Below are positions 15,671 to 23,357 of a stretch of 25,969 bases of DNA, piece by piece. Position numbers and translations under genes: made by a program. Positions within the stretch are counted from its first letter, which is position 1, and each line of letters starts with the position of its first letter. Origin of the DNA: E44-bin32 sp041573795 (GTDB lineage: Bacteria > Chloroflexota > Anaerolineae > Anaerolineales > E44-bin32); the NCBI GenBank assembly GCA_041573795.1, contig JBFFQB010000034.1, positions 1 through 25,969 of the forward strand. The letters run 5' to 3'. The notes under the pieces are model-generated. The model ran no database searches. It had not been told where the DNA came from and saw only the letters and a program-made list of their open reading frames with translations.

Positions 15671-16837
15671 GTGCTCCAGCGATTACGGACCGGACCTTCC
15701 TTACAAACAGATCCTGAGTTGCGTGCGTACCGCAATCTTGCCAGTCGGCGAGCCATCCGGGTCATCTATATCCTGCTGGCAGTATGGTTCCTGGGTGATA
15801 TCATCAGCTTTGTTTCAGGAACATTTGCGCCACCCGCAAATTTAACCTTCGACCTGCTGGCAATGCTTGTCATAGGGTTGATCGCCACTATCGCCTGGCA
15901 GCTCACGCACTGGGGCAATACCTTCCTTGCTGGGCATCTACTGTCTACCGGTTTTCTCTCTTTTGCCTTTGCTAATTTCATCGTTTTCCCGGAGAGCATT
16001 TATATTTATAACGCCGTCTTTCTGGTTCCGATCCTGCTGGCAGGTACGATCATCGCTGACCGAACGATTTTTTTTTACGCTGGGTTAGCCTCGTTTAGCA
16101 CCTTCGCAGGTTGGTATCGTGGAAGATTACTCATGCTTGAGCCAGCATTGTTATTTCGCGGGCAACTTGCCTACCTGTTTATAGGCTCCCAAATTGTTTT
16201 GCATCAGGGTTTGGCCTTCATGCTGCACAGCCTCTCCGGCCATATCACCCACAGCATTAACCGACTGCGTAACCAAACCGAGGCACTGGCACATCTTGCC
16301 AATACCGACGCGCTTACCGGCCTCGCAAACCGGCGCTTTCTTATCGAGCAACTTGAGCGGGAATTTACCCGGGCAAAACGCTACCGTCGACCGCTGACCC
16401 TGCTCTACCTGGACTTGGATGGTTTCAAGACGATCAACGACCAATTTGGGCATTTATTTGGTGACGAGGTTTTACGAAACATCGCTCTTTCTATGCGCGC
16501 TGTGCTGCGTTCCACCGACTTCCTGGCCCGCATCGGTGGTGATGAATTTGCCGTTCTTCTTCCAGAGACGACGATTAAGGGTGCGATAGGTGTGGCGGCA
16601 AAACTCGGCCGCGCTTTAAAAGCCTACCGCGCCAATTTGAGTCAAAACATCCCCGAATTGACCTTCGCAGCGGGGGTCGCCCAAATGCGTTTCGAAGATG
16701 ATTCAATCGACGACCTTCTGGTTCGGGCGGATACTGTTCAATACCAGGCTAAAGAGGCTGGACACGGTCAAATCCGCTCACAACTGGATATCAACCAATT
16801 GCCGCTCTTTGAAAAGCACCAGCCCTCATCAAACTAA
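15671..16837 (+). CDS. Membrane diguanylate cyclase (GGDEF)
   Basis: A 388-residue protein starting at GTG, preceded by AGGAGTT 6-7 nt upstream. Residues 29-187 hold about five or six membrane helices with no recognised sensor family. A short helical linker leads to a GGDEF domain (about 205-375): NTDALTGLANRR, LDLDGFKTINDQFGH, and an intact RIGGDEF (GGDEF at 289-293). RSTD (280-283), five residues upstream, matches the RxxD inhibitory I-site, so product feedback is expected. It should make cyclic di-GMP in response to an unknown membrane signal. It lies 21 nt after fabI. Confidence 0.92.
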   Translation: MLQRLRTGPSLQTDPELRAYRNLASRRAIRVIYILLAVWFLGDIISFVSGTFAPPANLTFDLLAMLVIGLIATIAWQLTHWGNTFLAGHLLSTGFLSFAFANFIVFPESIYIYNAVFLVPILLAGTIIADRTIFFYAGLASFSTFAGWYRGRLLMLEPALLFRGQLAYLFIGSQIVLHQGLAFMLHSLSGHITHSINRLRNQTEALAHLANTDALTGLANRRFLIEQLEREFTRAKRYRRPLTLLYLDLDGFKTINDQFGHLFGDEVLRNIALSMRAVLRSTDFLARIGGDEFAVLLPETTIKGAIGVAAKLGRALKAYRANLSQNIPELTFAAGVAQMRFEDDSIDDLLVRADTVQYQAKEAGHGQIRSQLDINQLPLFEKHQPSSN

Positions 16838-16906
16838 TACCGTTCGCTCCTGATCCGCTTTATTCCCCCCAATCACTGAACTTCTCGATAGAATGTGAGG
16901 ATGAAC

Positions 16907-17326
16907 ATGGACCTTTACACAGGCTATATTGAACTGGAAACGGCGGGGCATGCGGAAATGCACGACCTGACTTCCAGTGTGGAAAAAGTTGTGGATGAAT
17001 CCGGATTTGCTGATGGCCTCGTGACAATCTTTACGCCTTCCTCCACCAGCAGTATCACCACGATAGAATTCGAAAGCGGAGCGCTGGAGGATTTACGCTA
17101 TGCGCTCGATCAACTCGCGCCGATCGACCGCCCCTACCGCCATAATCTGCGCTGGGGTGATGGCAATGGCCATGCCCATCTTCGCTCCGCTTTGCTTAAA
17201 ACATCGTTTAGCATTCCGCTTGTAAATAGTAGAATGACGTTAGGCACCTGGCAGCAGATCCTATTTATTGATTTTGATGTTCGCTCAAGATCTCGACGTC
17301 TGGTCGTTCAGGTACTGGGTCAATAG
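16907..17326 (+). CDS. YjbQ/UPF0047 family protein
   Basis: A 139-residue protein of the YjbQ family, whose members show weak thiamine-phosphate synthase activity; the physiological role is uncertain. Visible motifs are GDGNGHAHLRSALL (84-97), the probable metal/substrate site, and LGTWQQILFIDFD (112-124). The usual HTT motif near residue 45 reads SST (PSSTSSITTIE), marking a divergent subgroup. GAGG lies 6 nt before the ATG at 16907. An in-frame ATG at 16901, with TAGAAT ending 6 nt before it, and a GTG at 16895 are alternatives. It lies between the diguanylate cyclase and PIG-L genes. Confidence 0.88.
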   Translation: MDLYTGYIELETAGHAEMHDLTSSVEKVVDESGFADGLVTIFTPSSTSSITTIEFESGALEDLRYALDQLAPIDRPYRHNLRWGDGNGHAHLRSALLKTSFSIPLVNSRMTLGTWQQILFIDFDVRSRSRRLVVQVLGQ

Positions 17327-17346
17327 TTCAGATTGGTAGAGGTAAG

Positions 17347-18195
17347 ATGGGAACTGATCTAAGATTACTTGCAGTCTTAGCCCACCCCGATGACGAGAGC
17401 TTCGGAATGGGAGGCACACTGGCGCTTTACGCGCAGCGTGGTGTAGAGGTCCATTTAATCTGCGCAACCCGAGGTGAGGTCGGCGAGACGCCGCCCAATT
17501 TCGAGCGGAACGACCGCTCCATCGCGGAATTGCGCATGGATGAATTACGCTGTGCCGGTGAGATCCTCGGGTTAAAAGAAGTCCACTTTTTAAATTACCG
17601 CGATTCGGGTATGCCCGGCAGCGCCGATAACCATCATCCCAAAGCTTTAGTCGCAGCACCAAAAGAGCAAGTCGCCCGGGAGGTGGCAGCCTATATTCGC
17701 AAACTCAAACCTCAGGTTGTGCTCACCTTTGATCCCTTCGGAGGCTATGGTCACCCGGATCACATCGCTATCCAGCAGGCTACGGAAAGAGCATTTTATC
17801 TTGCGGGCGAAGAGACGCCGATCGATTCACTGGCTCCTTACCAACCCCAGAAACTCTATTTCCACACCTTCCCAAATAGGAGCCTTGCTTTGCTGGTGCG
17901 CTTGCTTCCGCTCTTTGGAAAAGATCCTCGAAGATGGGGTCGTAATGATGATATTGACTTAGTCGAAATTACCGAGCACTCGTATCCGGTACATGCAAGG
18001 ATCAATTTTCGCTCTGTCTCAAAGTTAAAAGATCAAGCCTCAGCCTGTCACAAGAGTCAGCTAATGCCCGGTTCAAGTGGCTTGATCTGGTCGATCATGC
18101 GGGTTTTCAGTGGGCCCGAAAGTTTTATGCGAGCACATCCCCCTGGTATTCCTTCAACCCGTGAGCGAGATCTTTTCAACGGTGTCACCAATTGA
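17347..18195 (+). CDS. PIG-L family deacetylase
   Basis: A 282-residue LmbE/PIG-L type zinc deacetylase. AHPDDE (12-17) gives the zinc ligands His13 and Asp16 plus the catalytic Asp15, and GHPDHIAI near residue 137 supplies the third zinc His region. Relatives deacetylate N-acetylglucosaminyl groups (MshB, BshB, GPI precursors). Substrate here is not determined; a thiol cofactor or glycolipid precursor is possible. AGAGGT precedes the ATG and the gene is 20 nt after YjbQ, so it probably ends this operon. A 119-bp gap follows. Confidence 0.9.
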   Translation: MGTDLRLLAVLAHPDDESFGMGGTLALYAQRGVEVHLICATRGEVGETPPNFERNDRSIAELRMDELRCAGEILGLKEVHFLNYRDSGMPGSADNHHPKALVAAPKEQVAREVAAYIRKLKPQVVLTFDPFGGYGHPDHIAIQQATERAFYLAGEETPIDSLAPYQPQKLYFHTFPNRSLALLVRLLPLFGKDPRRWGRNDDIDLVEITEHSYPVHARINFRSVSKLKDQASACHKSQLMPGSSGLIWSIMRVFSGPESFMRAHPPGIPSTRERDLFNGVTN

Positions 18196-18258
18196 CTTGC
18201 GTATAAAGCGTTCAGAGTGATTGAGGCCCAGAATCGATTAGACGGCCATAAGGGGGCA

Positions 18259-18267
18259 TGGTAAGAT
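18259..18267 (+). promoter_or_regulatory. Candidate extended -10 promoter for glgP
   Basis: TGGTAAGAT, in the gap between the PIG-L gene and glgP, is an extended -10-like element about 48 nt before the ATG. No -35 box matches. AAAAGGA near 18295 is too far from the ATG to be a standard ribosome binding site. Confidence 0.35.
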
Positions 18268-18314
18268 TCGGCCGCATTTAATCCTCTCGATGCGAAAAGG
18301 ATCCCCCTGTACGC

Positions 18315-20474
18315 ATGCCCTTACATAAAATCGATTTGCCGATACCGAACGACTTCGCCTTACCACAGCGCGTCCGACGGCTAAGTGATTTAGCCTACAA
18401 TCTTTGGTGGACCTGGAATCCTGAAGCCGCCAGGATCTTTGAAGCCATTGATCGCGAATGCTGGGAGCTCACTTACCATAACCCGGTTAAATTCTTGCGC
18501 GACGTCGAGCATGACAAACTAAAGGAAGCAACACGTCAAAAATACTACCTCGACGCTTATGACCAGGTAATCCAGTCCTTTGACGCCTACCTGGCCAATA
18601 CCAAGGAAACCTGGTTCCACCAGACCTATCCTGAGAGGATCAACCAACCGATTGCATACTTCTCGACCGAATTTGGGTTGCACGAGACCCTGCCCATTTA
18701 TGCGGGCGGATTGGGAGTTCTCTCCGGGGATCATCTAAAAGAAGCCAGTGATCTAGGTATCCCCCTCCTTGCCGTAGGCTTCCTCTACACCCAGGGATAC
18801 TTCAAACAGCGGATTACTGAGGACGGTTGGCAGGAGGAGGATTACGCCCAACTTTCCTTCGCTGATCTCCCCGTTTATCCGGTGCTCACCGGCGAAAATG
18901 AGGCTCAACTGGTGAGCGTGGAGCTGCCTGGTCGCCTTGTTCATGCCCGGCTCTGGCGTGTTCAGGTAGGACGTCTGCCACTGTTCCTGCTGGATACCAA
19001 TGTTGAGCAAAATGAACCGTCAGACCGCAGGTTAACCGCCCGCCTGTACACAAGCGATCTGGAATCTCGCATCTCACAGGAAATCATACTCGGGATTGGT
19101 GGTGTGCGTGCCCTGCGTGCTTTGGGTTACAACCCTGCTGTCTGGCATCTCAACGAAGGCCACTCCGCCTTCCTAACGCTAGAACGCATCCGTGAACTCA
19201 CGACCGGTGGGATGAGCTTCGATGATGCCTTGGAGCGTGTACGCACAAGCACAGTCTTCACTACCCACACACCTGTGCCAGCTGGACATGACGAGTTCCC
19301 GCTGTGGATGATTGATAAATATTTCGGTAACTACTGGCCTGCCTTGGGCTTGGATCGCGACGCCTTTATTTCCATCGCGCTGGAAAAACAACCCTGGGGA
19401 GATACCTATGGCATGGCGACACTAGCGATGCGTATGTCCGCGCAGCTCAATGGTGTATCGGCGCTGCACGGTCAGGTGGCACGCGCGATGTGGGCTCATT
19501 TGTGGCCTGAACGCGAGCCAGACGATGTGCCCATCCGTCACATCACCAATGGAATTCACAGTCCAACCTGGCTTGCCCGAAGAATGAAGGTGCTTTTCGA
19601 CACGTACCTCGATCCGGAATGGCTCGAGCACGGCGATGATCCACGCTTATGGGAGGGCATCGATTCCATACCGGATGCTGAGCTCTGGGCTGTGCGAAGA
19701 CACTTAAAACGCAAACTGGTCGCCTACATGCGTGAACGGGTGCGCTCCCAATGGCTTCCCGGTTCCGTTCACCCCGTGCAGGTGGTCGCCAGCGGAGTGC
19801 TCCTGGATCCTTATGCCCTTACACTTGGTTTCGCCCGCCGTTTCGCAACCTATAAACGTGCAAATTTAATTTTGCAAGATCCAGAAAGATTACTACGATT
19901 GATCAATCAACCCGGTCGACCAGTTCAGGTAATTTTTGCCGGTAAAGCTCATCCTGCCGACGAGCCGGGCAAAAAATTGATCCAGGAAGTTTACCGCTTC
20001 GTCAAACAGGCCGAAGCTGGTGGGCGTCTTGTTTTCCTGGAAGATTACGATATGAATGTCGCCCGCTATCTCCTGCAAGGAGTCGATGTGTGGCTCAATA
20101 CACCCAGGAGACCCAACGAGGCCTCCGGAACCTCAGGAGAGAAAGCGGCACTCAATGGCGTAATCAATTTCTCAGTCCTGGACGGATGGTGGCGTGAGGG
20201 CTTTGATGGCCTGAATGGCTGGGCTATAGGTGATGAACAGGAATACCCCGATCATGAAGCACAGGATCATGCTGACATCACAAGCCTGTATGCCACACTT
20301 GAGGAGAAGATAATCCCCCTTTATTATGACCGCTCAGCGGACAACCTTCCAAGTGAATGGTTAGGCATGGTTCGTCACTCGATGAAGACGCTTGCCCCGG
20401 CATTTAGCATGAAGCGAATGGTGAAGCAATATATGACCGAGATGTACCTGCCTGCCTTGCCGGACGAGATCTGA
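18315..20474 (+). CDS. glgP: Alpha-glucan phosphorylase (GlgP, short DUF3417-containing type)
   Basis: A 719-residue phosphorylase that releases glucose-1-phosphate from glycogen-like alpha-1,4-glucans. It begins with the DUF3417 region (RVRRLSDLAYNLWWTWNPEA). STEFGLHETLPIYAGGLGVLSGDH (part seen at about 119-142) is typical of the archaeal/Thermotoga-type subfamily (TIGR02094). Near the C-terminus GTSGEKAALNG carries the pyridoxal-phosphate lysine, Lys610; the usual Met before it is Glu here. The length is below the 800-850 of E. coli-type enzymes. The next gene starts 14 nt after its stop and is probably in the same unit. Confidence 0.93.
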   Translation: MPLHKIDLPIPNDFALPQRVRRLSDLAYNLWWTWNPEAARIFEAIDRECWELTYHNPVKFLRDVEHDKLKEATRQKYYLDAYDQVIQSFDAYLANTKETWFHQTYPERINQPIAYFSTEFGLHETLPIYAGGLGVLSGDHLKEASDLGIPLLAVGFLYTQGYFKQRITEDGWQEEDYAQLSFADLPVYPVLTGENEAQLVSVELPGRLVHARLWRVQVGRLPLFLLDTNVEQNEPSDRRLTARLYTSDLESRISQEIILGIGGVRALRALGYNPAVWHLNEGHSAFLTLERIRELTTGGMSFDDALERVRTSTVFTTHTPVPAGHDEFPLWMIDKYFGNYWPALGLDRDAFISIALEKQPWGDTYGMATLAMRMSAQLNGVSALHGQVARAMWAHLWPEREPDDVPIRHITNGIHSPTWLARRMKVLFDTYLDPEWLEHGDDPRLWEGIDSIPDAELWAVRRHLKRKLVAYMRERVRSQWLPGSVHPVQVVASGVLLDPYALTLGFARRFATYKRANLILQDPERLLRLINQPGRPVQVIFAGKAHPADEPGKKLIQEVYRFVKQAEAGGRLVFLEDYDMNVARYLLQGVDVWLNTPRRPNEASGTSGEKAALNGVINFSVLDGWWREGFDGLNGWAIGDEQEYPDHEAQDHADITSLYATLEEKIIPLYYDRSADNLPSEWLGMVRHSMKTLAPAFSMKRMVKQYMTEMYLPALPDEI

Positions 20475-20488
20475 TCAATGAGGTTTTG

Positions 20489-21016
20489 ATGCTCAATTTT
20501 TTGAATATACCTGAAGCCTACTTTCCCCTTGTCATATTTGTTTTACGCGTTTTTGATATGTCCTTCGATACCTTGCGCGTGCTTTTTGTCGTTCGAGGCC
20601 GCAAGCTACAGGCCTGGATCCTGGGATTCCTCCAATCCTCCTTATGGGTTCTGGCCATTACGAGCGTGCTGAGCAACTTAGGGAATATTTGGAATGTCAT
20701 CGCCTATGCTGGAGGCTACGCCACCGGCACTGCCGTAGGTATCGCCATCGAGGAGCGCCTGGCGATCGGCCACAGTCATATGCAGATCATCAGTTCCCAC
20801 CGCGGTGCCGCCATCGTTGAGGCACTGCGCAAGGCAGGCTATGGGGTAACAGAGTTACCTGCTCGCGGACGCGACGGCACGGTCAGTTTGATCAGCGTCA
20901 GTGTTCGCAGGCGCGATATCGCGCGCGTTAGCATTGAGGTTGAGCGAATCGACGACGATGCCTTTATCACGGTTGAAGACATCCGACCAATCCACCGTGG
21001 ATTCTGGAGAAGCTAG
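20489..21016 (+). CDS. UPF0316 (DUF5698/DUF2179) membrane protein
   Basis: A 175-residue protein with three predicted membrane helices in residues 1-85 and a soluble C-terminal DUF2179 domain (about 95-165), the fold also found at the end of YitT-type proteins. LRVFDMSFDTLRVLFVVRG and GYATGTAVGIAIEE are family-typical. Function is unknown. ATG at 20489 has AGG 5 nt upstream (in AATGAGG); a TTG directly before it is a less likely start. It is coupled to glgP by a 14-nt gap. Confidence 0.88.
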   Translation: MLNFLNIPEAYFPLVIFVLRVFDMSFDTLRVLFVVRGRKLQAWILGFLQSSLWVLAITSVLSNLGNIWNVIAYAGGYATGTAVGIAIEERLAIGHSHMQIISSHRGAAIVEALRKAGYGVTELPARGRDGTVSLISVSVRRRDIARVSIEVERIDDDAFITVEDIRPIHRGFWRS

Positions 21017-21103
21017 ATTCAACCGCTGTCGATCAGTTTGTAAAGTGGGGCGCCAGATATAAAAACGTAGGCGCTTTAGGCCCACACATCATCGAGACCA
21101 ACG

Positions 21104-21132
21104 TTTGAAGGTTTCCCTCAGGGAGCTTCAAA
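21104..21132. terminator. Hairpin between convergent UPF0316 and DUF3048 genes
   Basis: TTTGAAG (21104-21110) pairs with CTTCAAA (21126-21132), and inside it TTCCC pairs with GGGAG (one G-T wobble) around a TCA loop. The loop is the stop codon of the minus-strand gene. Neither strand has a good U tract after the stem, so it may slow or end transcription from both sides or only protect 3' ends. Confidence 0.4.
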
Positions 21133-22311
21133 GGTAATTTTCCAGGCCTCATCCTCGCCTTGCTCAATCTGACTACTTATTCCAATTAATTCAAACCATG
21201 TTGTCCCGGGCTTGAAGGGGTAGGGAGAACCATCGGGGAAGGTCAAATAGAGCACACCTTCAGGAAAGGGACGGATCCAGCGGACAGCATAGGCTTGACC
21301 ATCCCTGAAGGCCAAGCCATCACCTTCTCCGTAAAGCTGAATATCAACAATCTCCGGTGTGCGTGCATACAAGGGGTGCGGAACTTCTAAGTAAACGATA
21401 TTAGCGCTTTCTAGCAACTGCCCTGTTGTCCGATCTGTCAGCGGGATCAGCTCAACAGAACCCGCTCCACTCTCTTGCGAGCGGTGGTACAAACCAACTC
21501 CAGCGTCGTAGAGCCACTCATGAAAATTATCTGTCGAGTAGCTCGTCCATATTCGTTGCCCTGTCAGGGTACTCTCAGGCGGCAAGGCCTCGAAAGTCAT
21601 GCCACGCAGGTCTGGAGCGGTCAAATCCACTCCTTGATTCTCATAAAATGCTTGTAAAGCTTGCGTATCCGTGACCAGATGGTTCTGGCCCGTCGGATCC
21701 ATTCTGCAGAGCGGAGGGCAGCCTGCCGGGAACTCACGCACGGCTCGTTCTGCAAATTCAGCATTATCGATCTGCTCGAGAACCCGAGAATCAGCGCTGC
21801 CATAAGCAAAAAGGGCGCCATACATGCGCACAAGCTGTATATCGACCAAACGCGCCGATCGGATCGGTCCCACGACTTCAGCTTCCTTGCTATAAAAAAG
21901 TGCTGCGAAGCGCGACAGGCCACCCTCGGTATAGTGCTCATAAACGATGTCAGCGAAGGAAAGACCCCATTGCGGGCGGTTGTTGCGCGGGTAGAGGGTA
22001 ACCTTAACAAGGATTGGGCGTCGCCCGAGACGCTCTCGATCCTGAACGATCAGACCTGTCAAAGGATTGATAGCACCTGTGCTCCCCTCCGTTTGCCCAT
22101 CTGCAAGCTCAGTCTCACCAAGGTTCAGTTCAGGTGCCAGCTGCTCAAGATCCACGGTGGAAGAGGTTGGCTCCACTATAGGCGACTCCAATACAGCAAG
22201 TGGAACCTGAGCTGGCTGGGAAGCGCCCGGTGTACAGGCCGCCACCCAGGCAATAATCCCACTCAGAACGACCAAGTAACGCTTGGATTGCTTCTTGCAT
22301 CGGTACGCCAT
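21118..22311 (-). CDS. DUF3048 (YerB-like) lipoprotein
   Basis: A 397-residue secreted lipoprotein. A basic start, a hydrophobic stretch (12-23) and lipobox VAAC with Cys26 are followed by a low-complexity linker. The DUF3048 N-terminal domain is clear: NPLTGL, RPQWGLSFADIVYEHYTEGG and VGPIRSARLVD. The C-terminal domain (DUF3048_C) follows, with a final beta-rich segment. Function of the family is unknown; Bacillus YerB is the best-known member. The ATG at 22311 is preferred because a -10 box ends 8 nt upstream. In-frame ATGs at 22329 and 22368 would put extra residues before the signal peptide and overlap that promoter. Confidence 0.88.
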   Translation of the reverse strand: MAYRCKKQSKRYLVVLSGIIAWVAACTPGASQPAQVPLAVLESPIVEPTSSTVDLEQLAPELNLGETELADGQTEGSTGAINPLTGLIVQDRERLGRRPILVKVTLYPRNNRPQWGLSFADIVYEHYTEGGLSRFAALFYSKEAEVVGPIRSARLVDIQLVRMYGALFAYGSADSRVLEQIDNAEFAERAVREFPAGCPPLCRMDPTGQNHLVTDTQALQAFYENQGVDLTAPDLRGMTFEALPPESTLTGQRIWTSYSTDNFHEWLYDAGVGLYHRSQESGAGSVELIPLTDRTTGQLLESANIVYLEVPHPLYARTPEIVDIQLYGEGDGLAFRDGQAYAVRWIRPFPEGVLYLTFPDGSPYPFKPGTTWFELIGISSQIEQGEDEAWKITFEAP

Positions 22312-22319
22312 GGGGCCGG

Positions 22320-22328
22320 ATTCTATCA
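22320..22328 (-). promoter_or_regulatory. Extended -10 leaderless promoter for the DUF3048 gene
   Basis: On the minus strand TGATAGAAT (TG, one base, TAGAAT) ends exactly 8 nt before the ATG at 22311. No ribosome binding site is present, in line with a leaderless transcript. Confidence 0.55.
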
Positions 22329-22376
22329 TGCAGGTGGATATGGATGTGCAGTTAAAGAGTAGGAACAAGGGACGAA

Positions 22377-22405
22377 TTGCAATGCCCTATACCAGAAGGT
22401 ATAAT
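22377..22405 (+). promoter_or_regulatory. Sigma70-like promoter of the DUF4388-GTPase operon
   Basis: TTGCAA (22377-22382) and a perfect TATAAT (22400-22405) are separated by 17 nt. Transcription would start near 22412, giving an untranslated leader of about 117 nt before the DUF4388 start codon. Confidence 0.7.
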
Positions 22406-22450
22406 CCCGCGATCAGTCCATGGGATATTCTTTTAACATTCCCGATCTGT

Positions 22451-22500
22451 GATCCAATTGATAAATCGAGGGAGAATTTCACGAGCCAGTCAATTGGATC
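22451..22500 (+). promoter_or_regulatory. 11-bp inverted repeat in the DUF4388 leader
   Basis: GATCCAATTGA (22451-22461) and TCAATTGGATC (22490-22500) are perfect inverted copies separated by 28 nt that include GAGGGAG. The stem lies wholly in the predicted 5' leader and ends 28 nt before the start codon. It could be an RNA hairpin or a pair of protein-binding half-sites. No known riboswitch is recognised. Confidence 0.55.
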
Positions 22501-22528
22501 CTATTTTGGATCGGACTAGGGGCCCCGC

Positions 22529-23344
22529 ATGGCGCTCAAGGGTAACCTGCGCGATTTCAGCGTCACGCAGCTACTCAACTTAATCAATCTCGCTCAAAAA
22601 ACCGGGACACTCACTGTCGAAGGACCCGACGCGATCGCCTGGGTATCTTTCCGCGCAGGCAAGCTGATCTATGCCCAAATGGGGAACGAGGATGGCACCC
22701 TGACAGGGATCCTCACCCGGGCAGGCAAGATTACCACCAAGCAAGCGGACGTGATCAAGTCCCATGCGACGGAAAAAAGCGATAAGGAACTCGGTCTTCT
22801 GTTGATTAATGCCGGCTATTTAAGTCAACAGGATATCCTTGCCAGCATTAGACAGTACATCCTGGATATCGTCTATCTTCTTTTCACATGGATCGAGGGG
22901 CTTTTCCGCTTTGATGCCGATGTCCAGCCACCTGAAGATGCCATTACCATTCCTCTGAATCTCGAGAATATCATCATGGAGGGCTCGCGCCACATCCAGG
23001 AATTCGAAATGCTTAAAGAGGAAATCCCCAGCCTGGATATGGCCTTAGACTTTGTCGACCGACCTGGCGCCAACATTCGTGACGTGCAACTTACCGTGGA
23101 GGAATGGAAAGTCGTTTCGTATATTAATCCGAAGAATACTGTGCGACAAATCGGCAAGACCAATAAGATGAATGACCTTGAGATCCGCCGAATTGTATAC
23201 GGCCTGATGCAAGCGGGACTGGTGCAACTCATTCGACCTGCCGGGATGAAAATGCCACCACAGGCTCAAAAATTACCGCCTGTTGATCAGAAGAAACAAA
23301 CCGGTTTGGTGAATCGGTTGATCGACCGAATTCGGTCACTGTAG
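22529..23344 (+). CDS. DUF4388 (PATAN-like) protein with C-terminal winged-helix-like segment
   Basis: A 271-residue soluble protein. Residues 3-125 match DUF4388: LKGNLRDFSVTQLLNLI, GTLTV, FRAGKLIYAQMG, then a helical half with LGLLLINAGYLS. Such domains often occur with response regulators and small GTPases. Residues 187-236 (LTVEEWKVVSYI through GLVQLIRP) look like a winged helix and resemble in pattern the helix-turn-helix of DUF742 (CvnC) proteins; this likeness is my inference. A basic tail (250-271) ends the protein. AGGGG lies about 6 nt before the ATG. The GTPase gene starts 13 nt after its stop, so the two should work together. Confidence 0.85.
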   Translation: MALKGNLRDFSVTQLLNLINLAQKTGTLTVEGPDAIAWVSFRAGKLIYAQMGNEDGTLTGILTRAGKITTKQADVIKSHATEKSDKELGLLLINAGYLSQQDILASIRQYILDIVYLLFTWIEGLFRFDADVQPPEDAITIPLNLENIIMEGSRHIQEFEMLKEEIPSLDMALDFVDRPGANIRDVQLTVEEWKVVSYINPKNTVRQIGKTNKMNDLEIRRIVYGLMQAGLVQLIRPAGMKMPPQAQKLPPVDQKKQTGLVNRLIDRIRSL

Positions 23345-23357
23345 GGGATAGGAATCT

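Noticed and set aside
21661..22362. 233-codon plus-strand open frame
   Set aside because: It lies opposite the DUF3048 lipoprotein gene, has no recognisable domain and starts without a ribosome binding site or promoter.
22312..22368. Longer N-terminus for the DUF3048 lipoprotein (ATG at 22368 or 22329)
   Set aside because: The extra residues precede a normal lipoprotein signal and overlap the likely promoter at 22320-22328.
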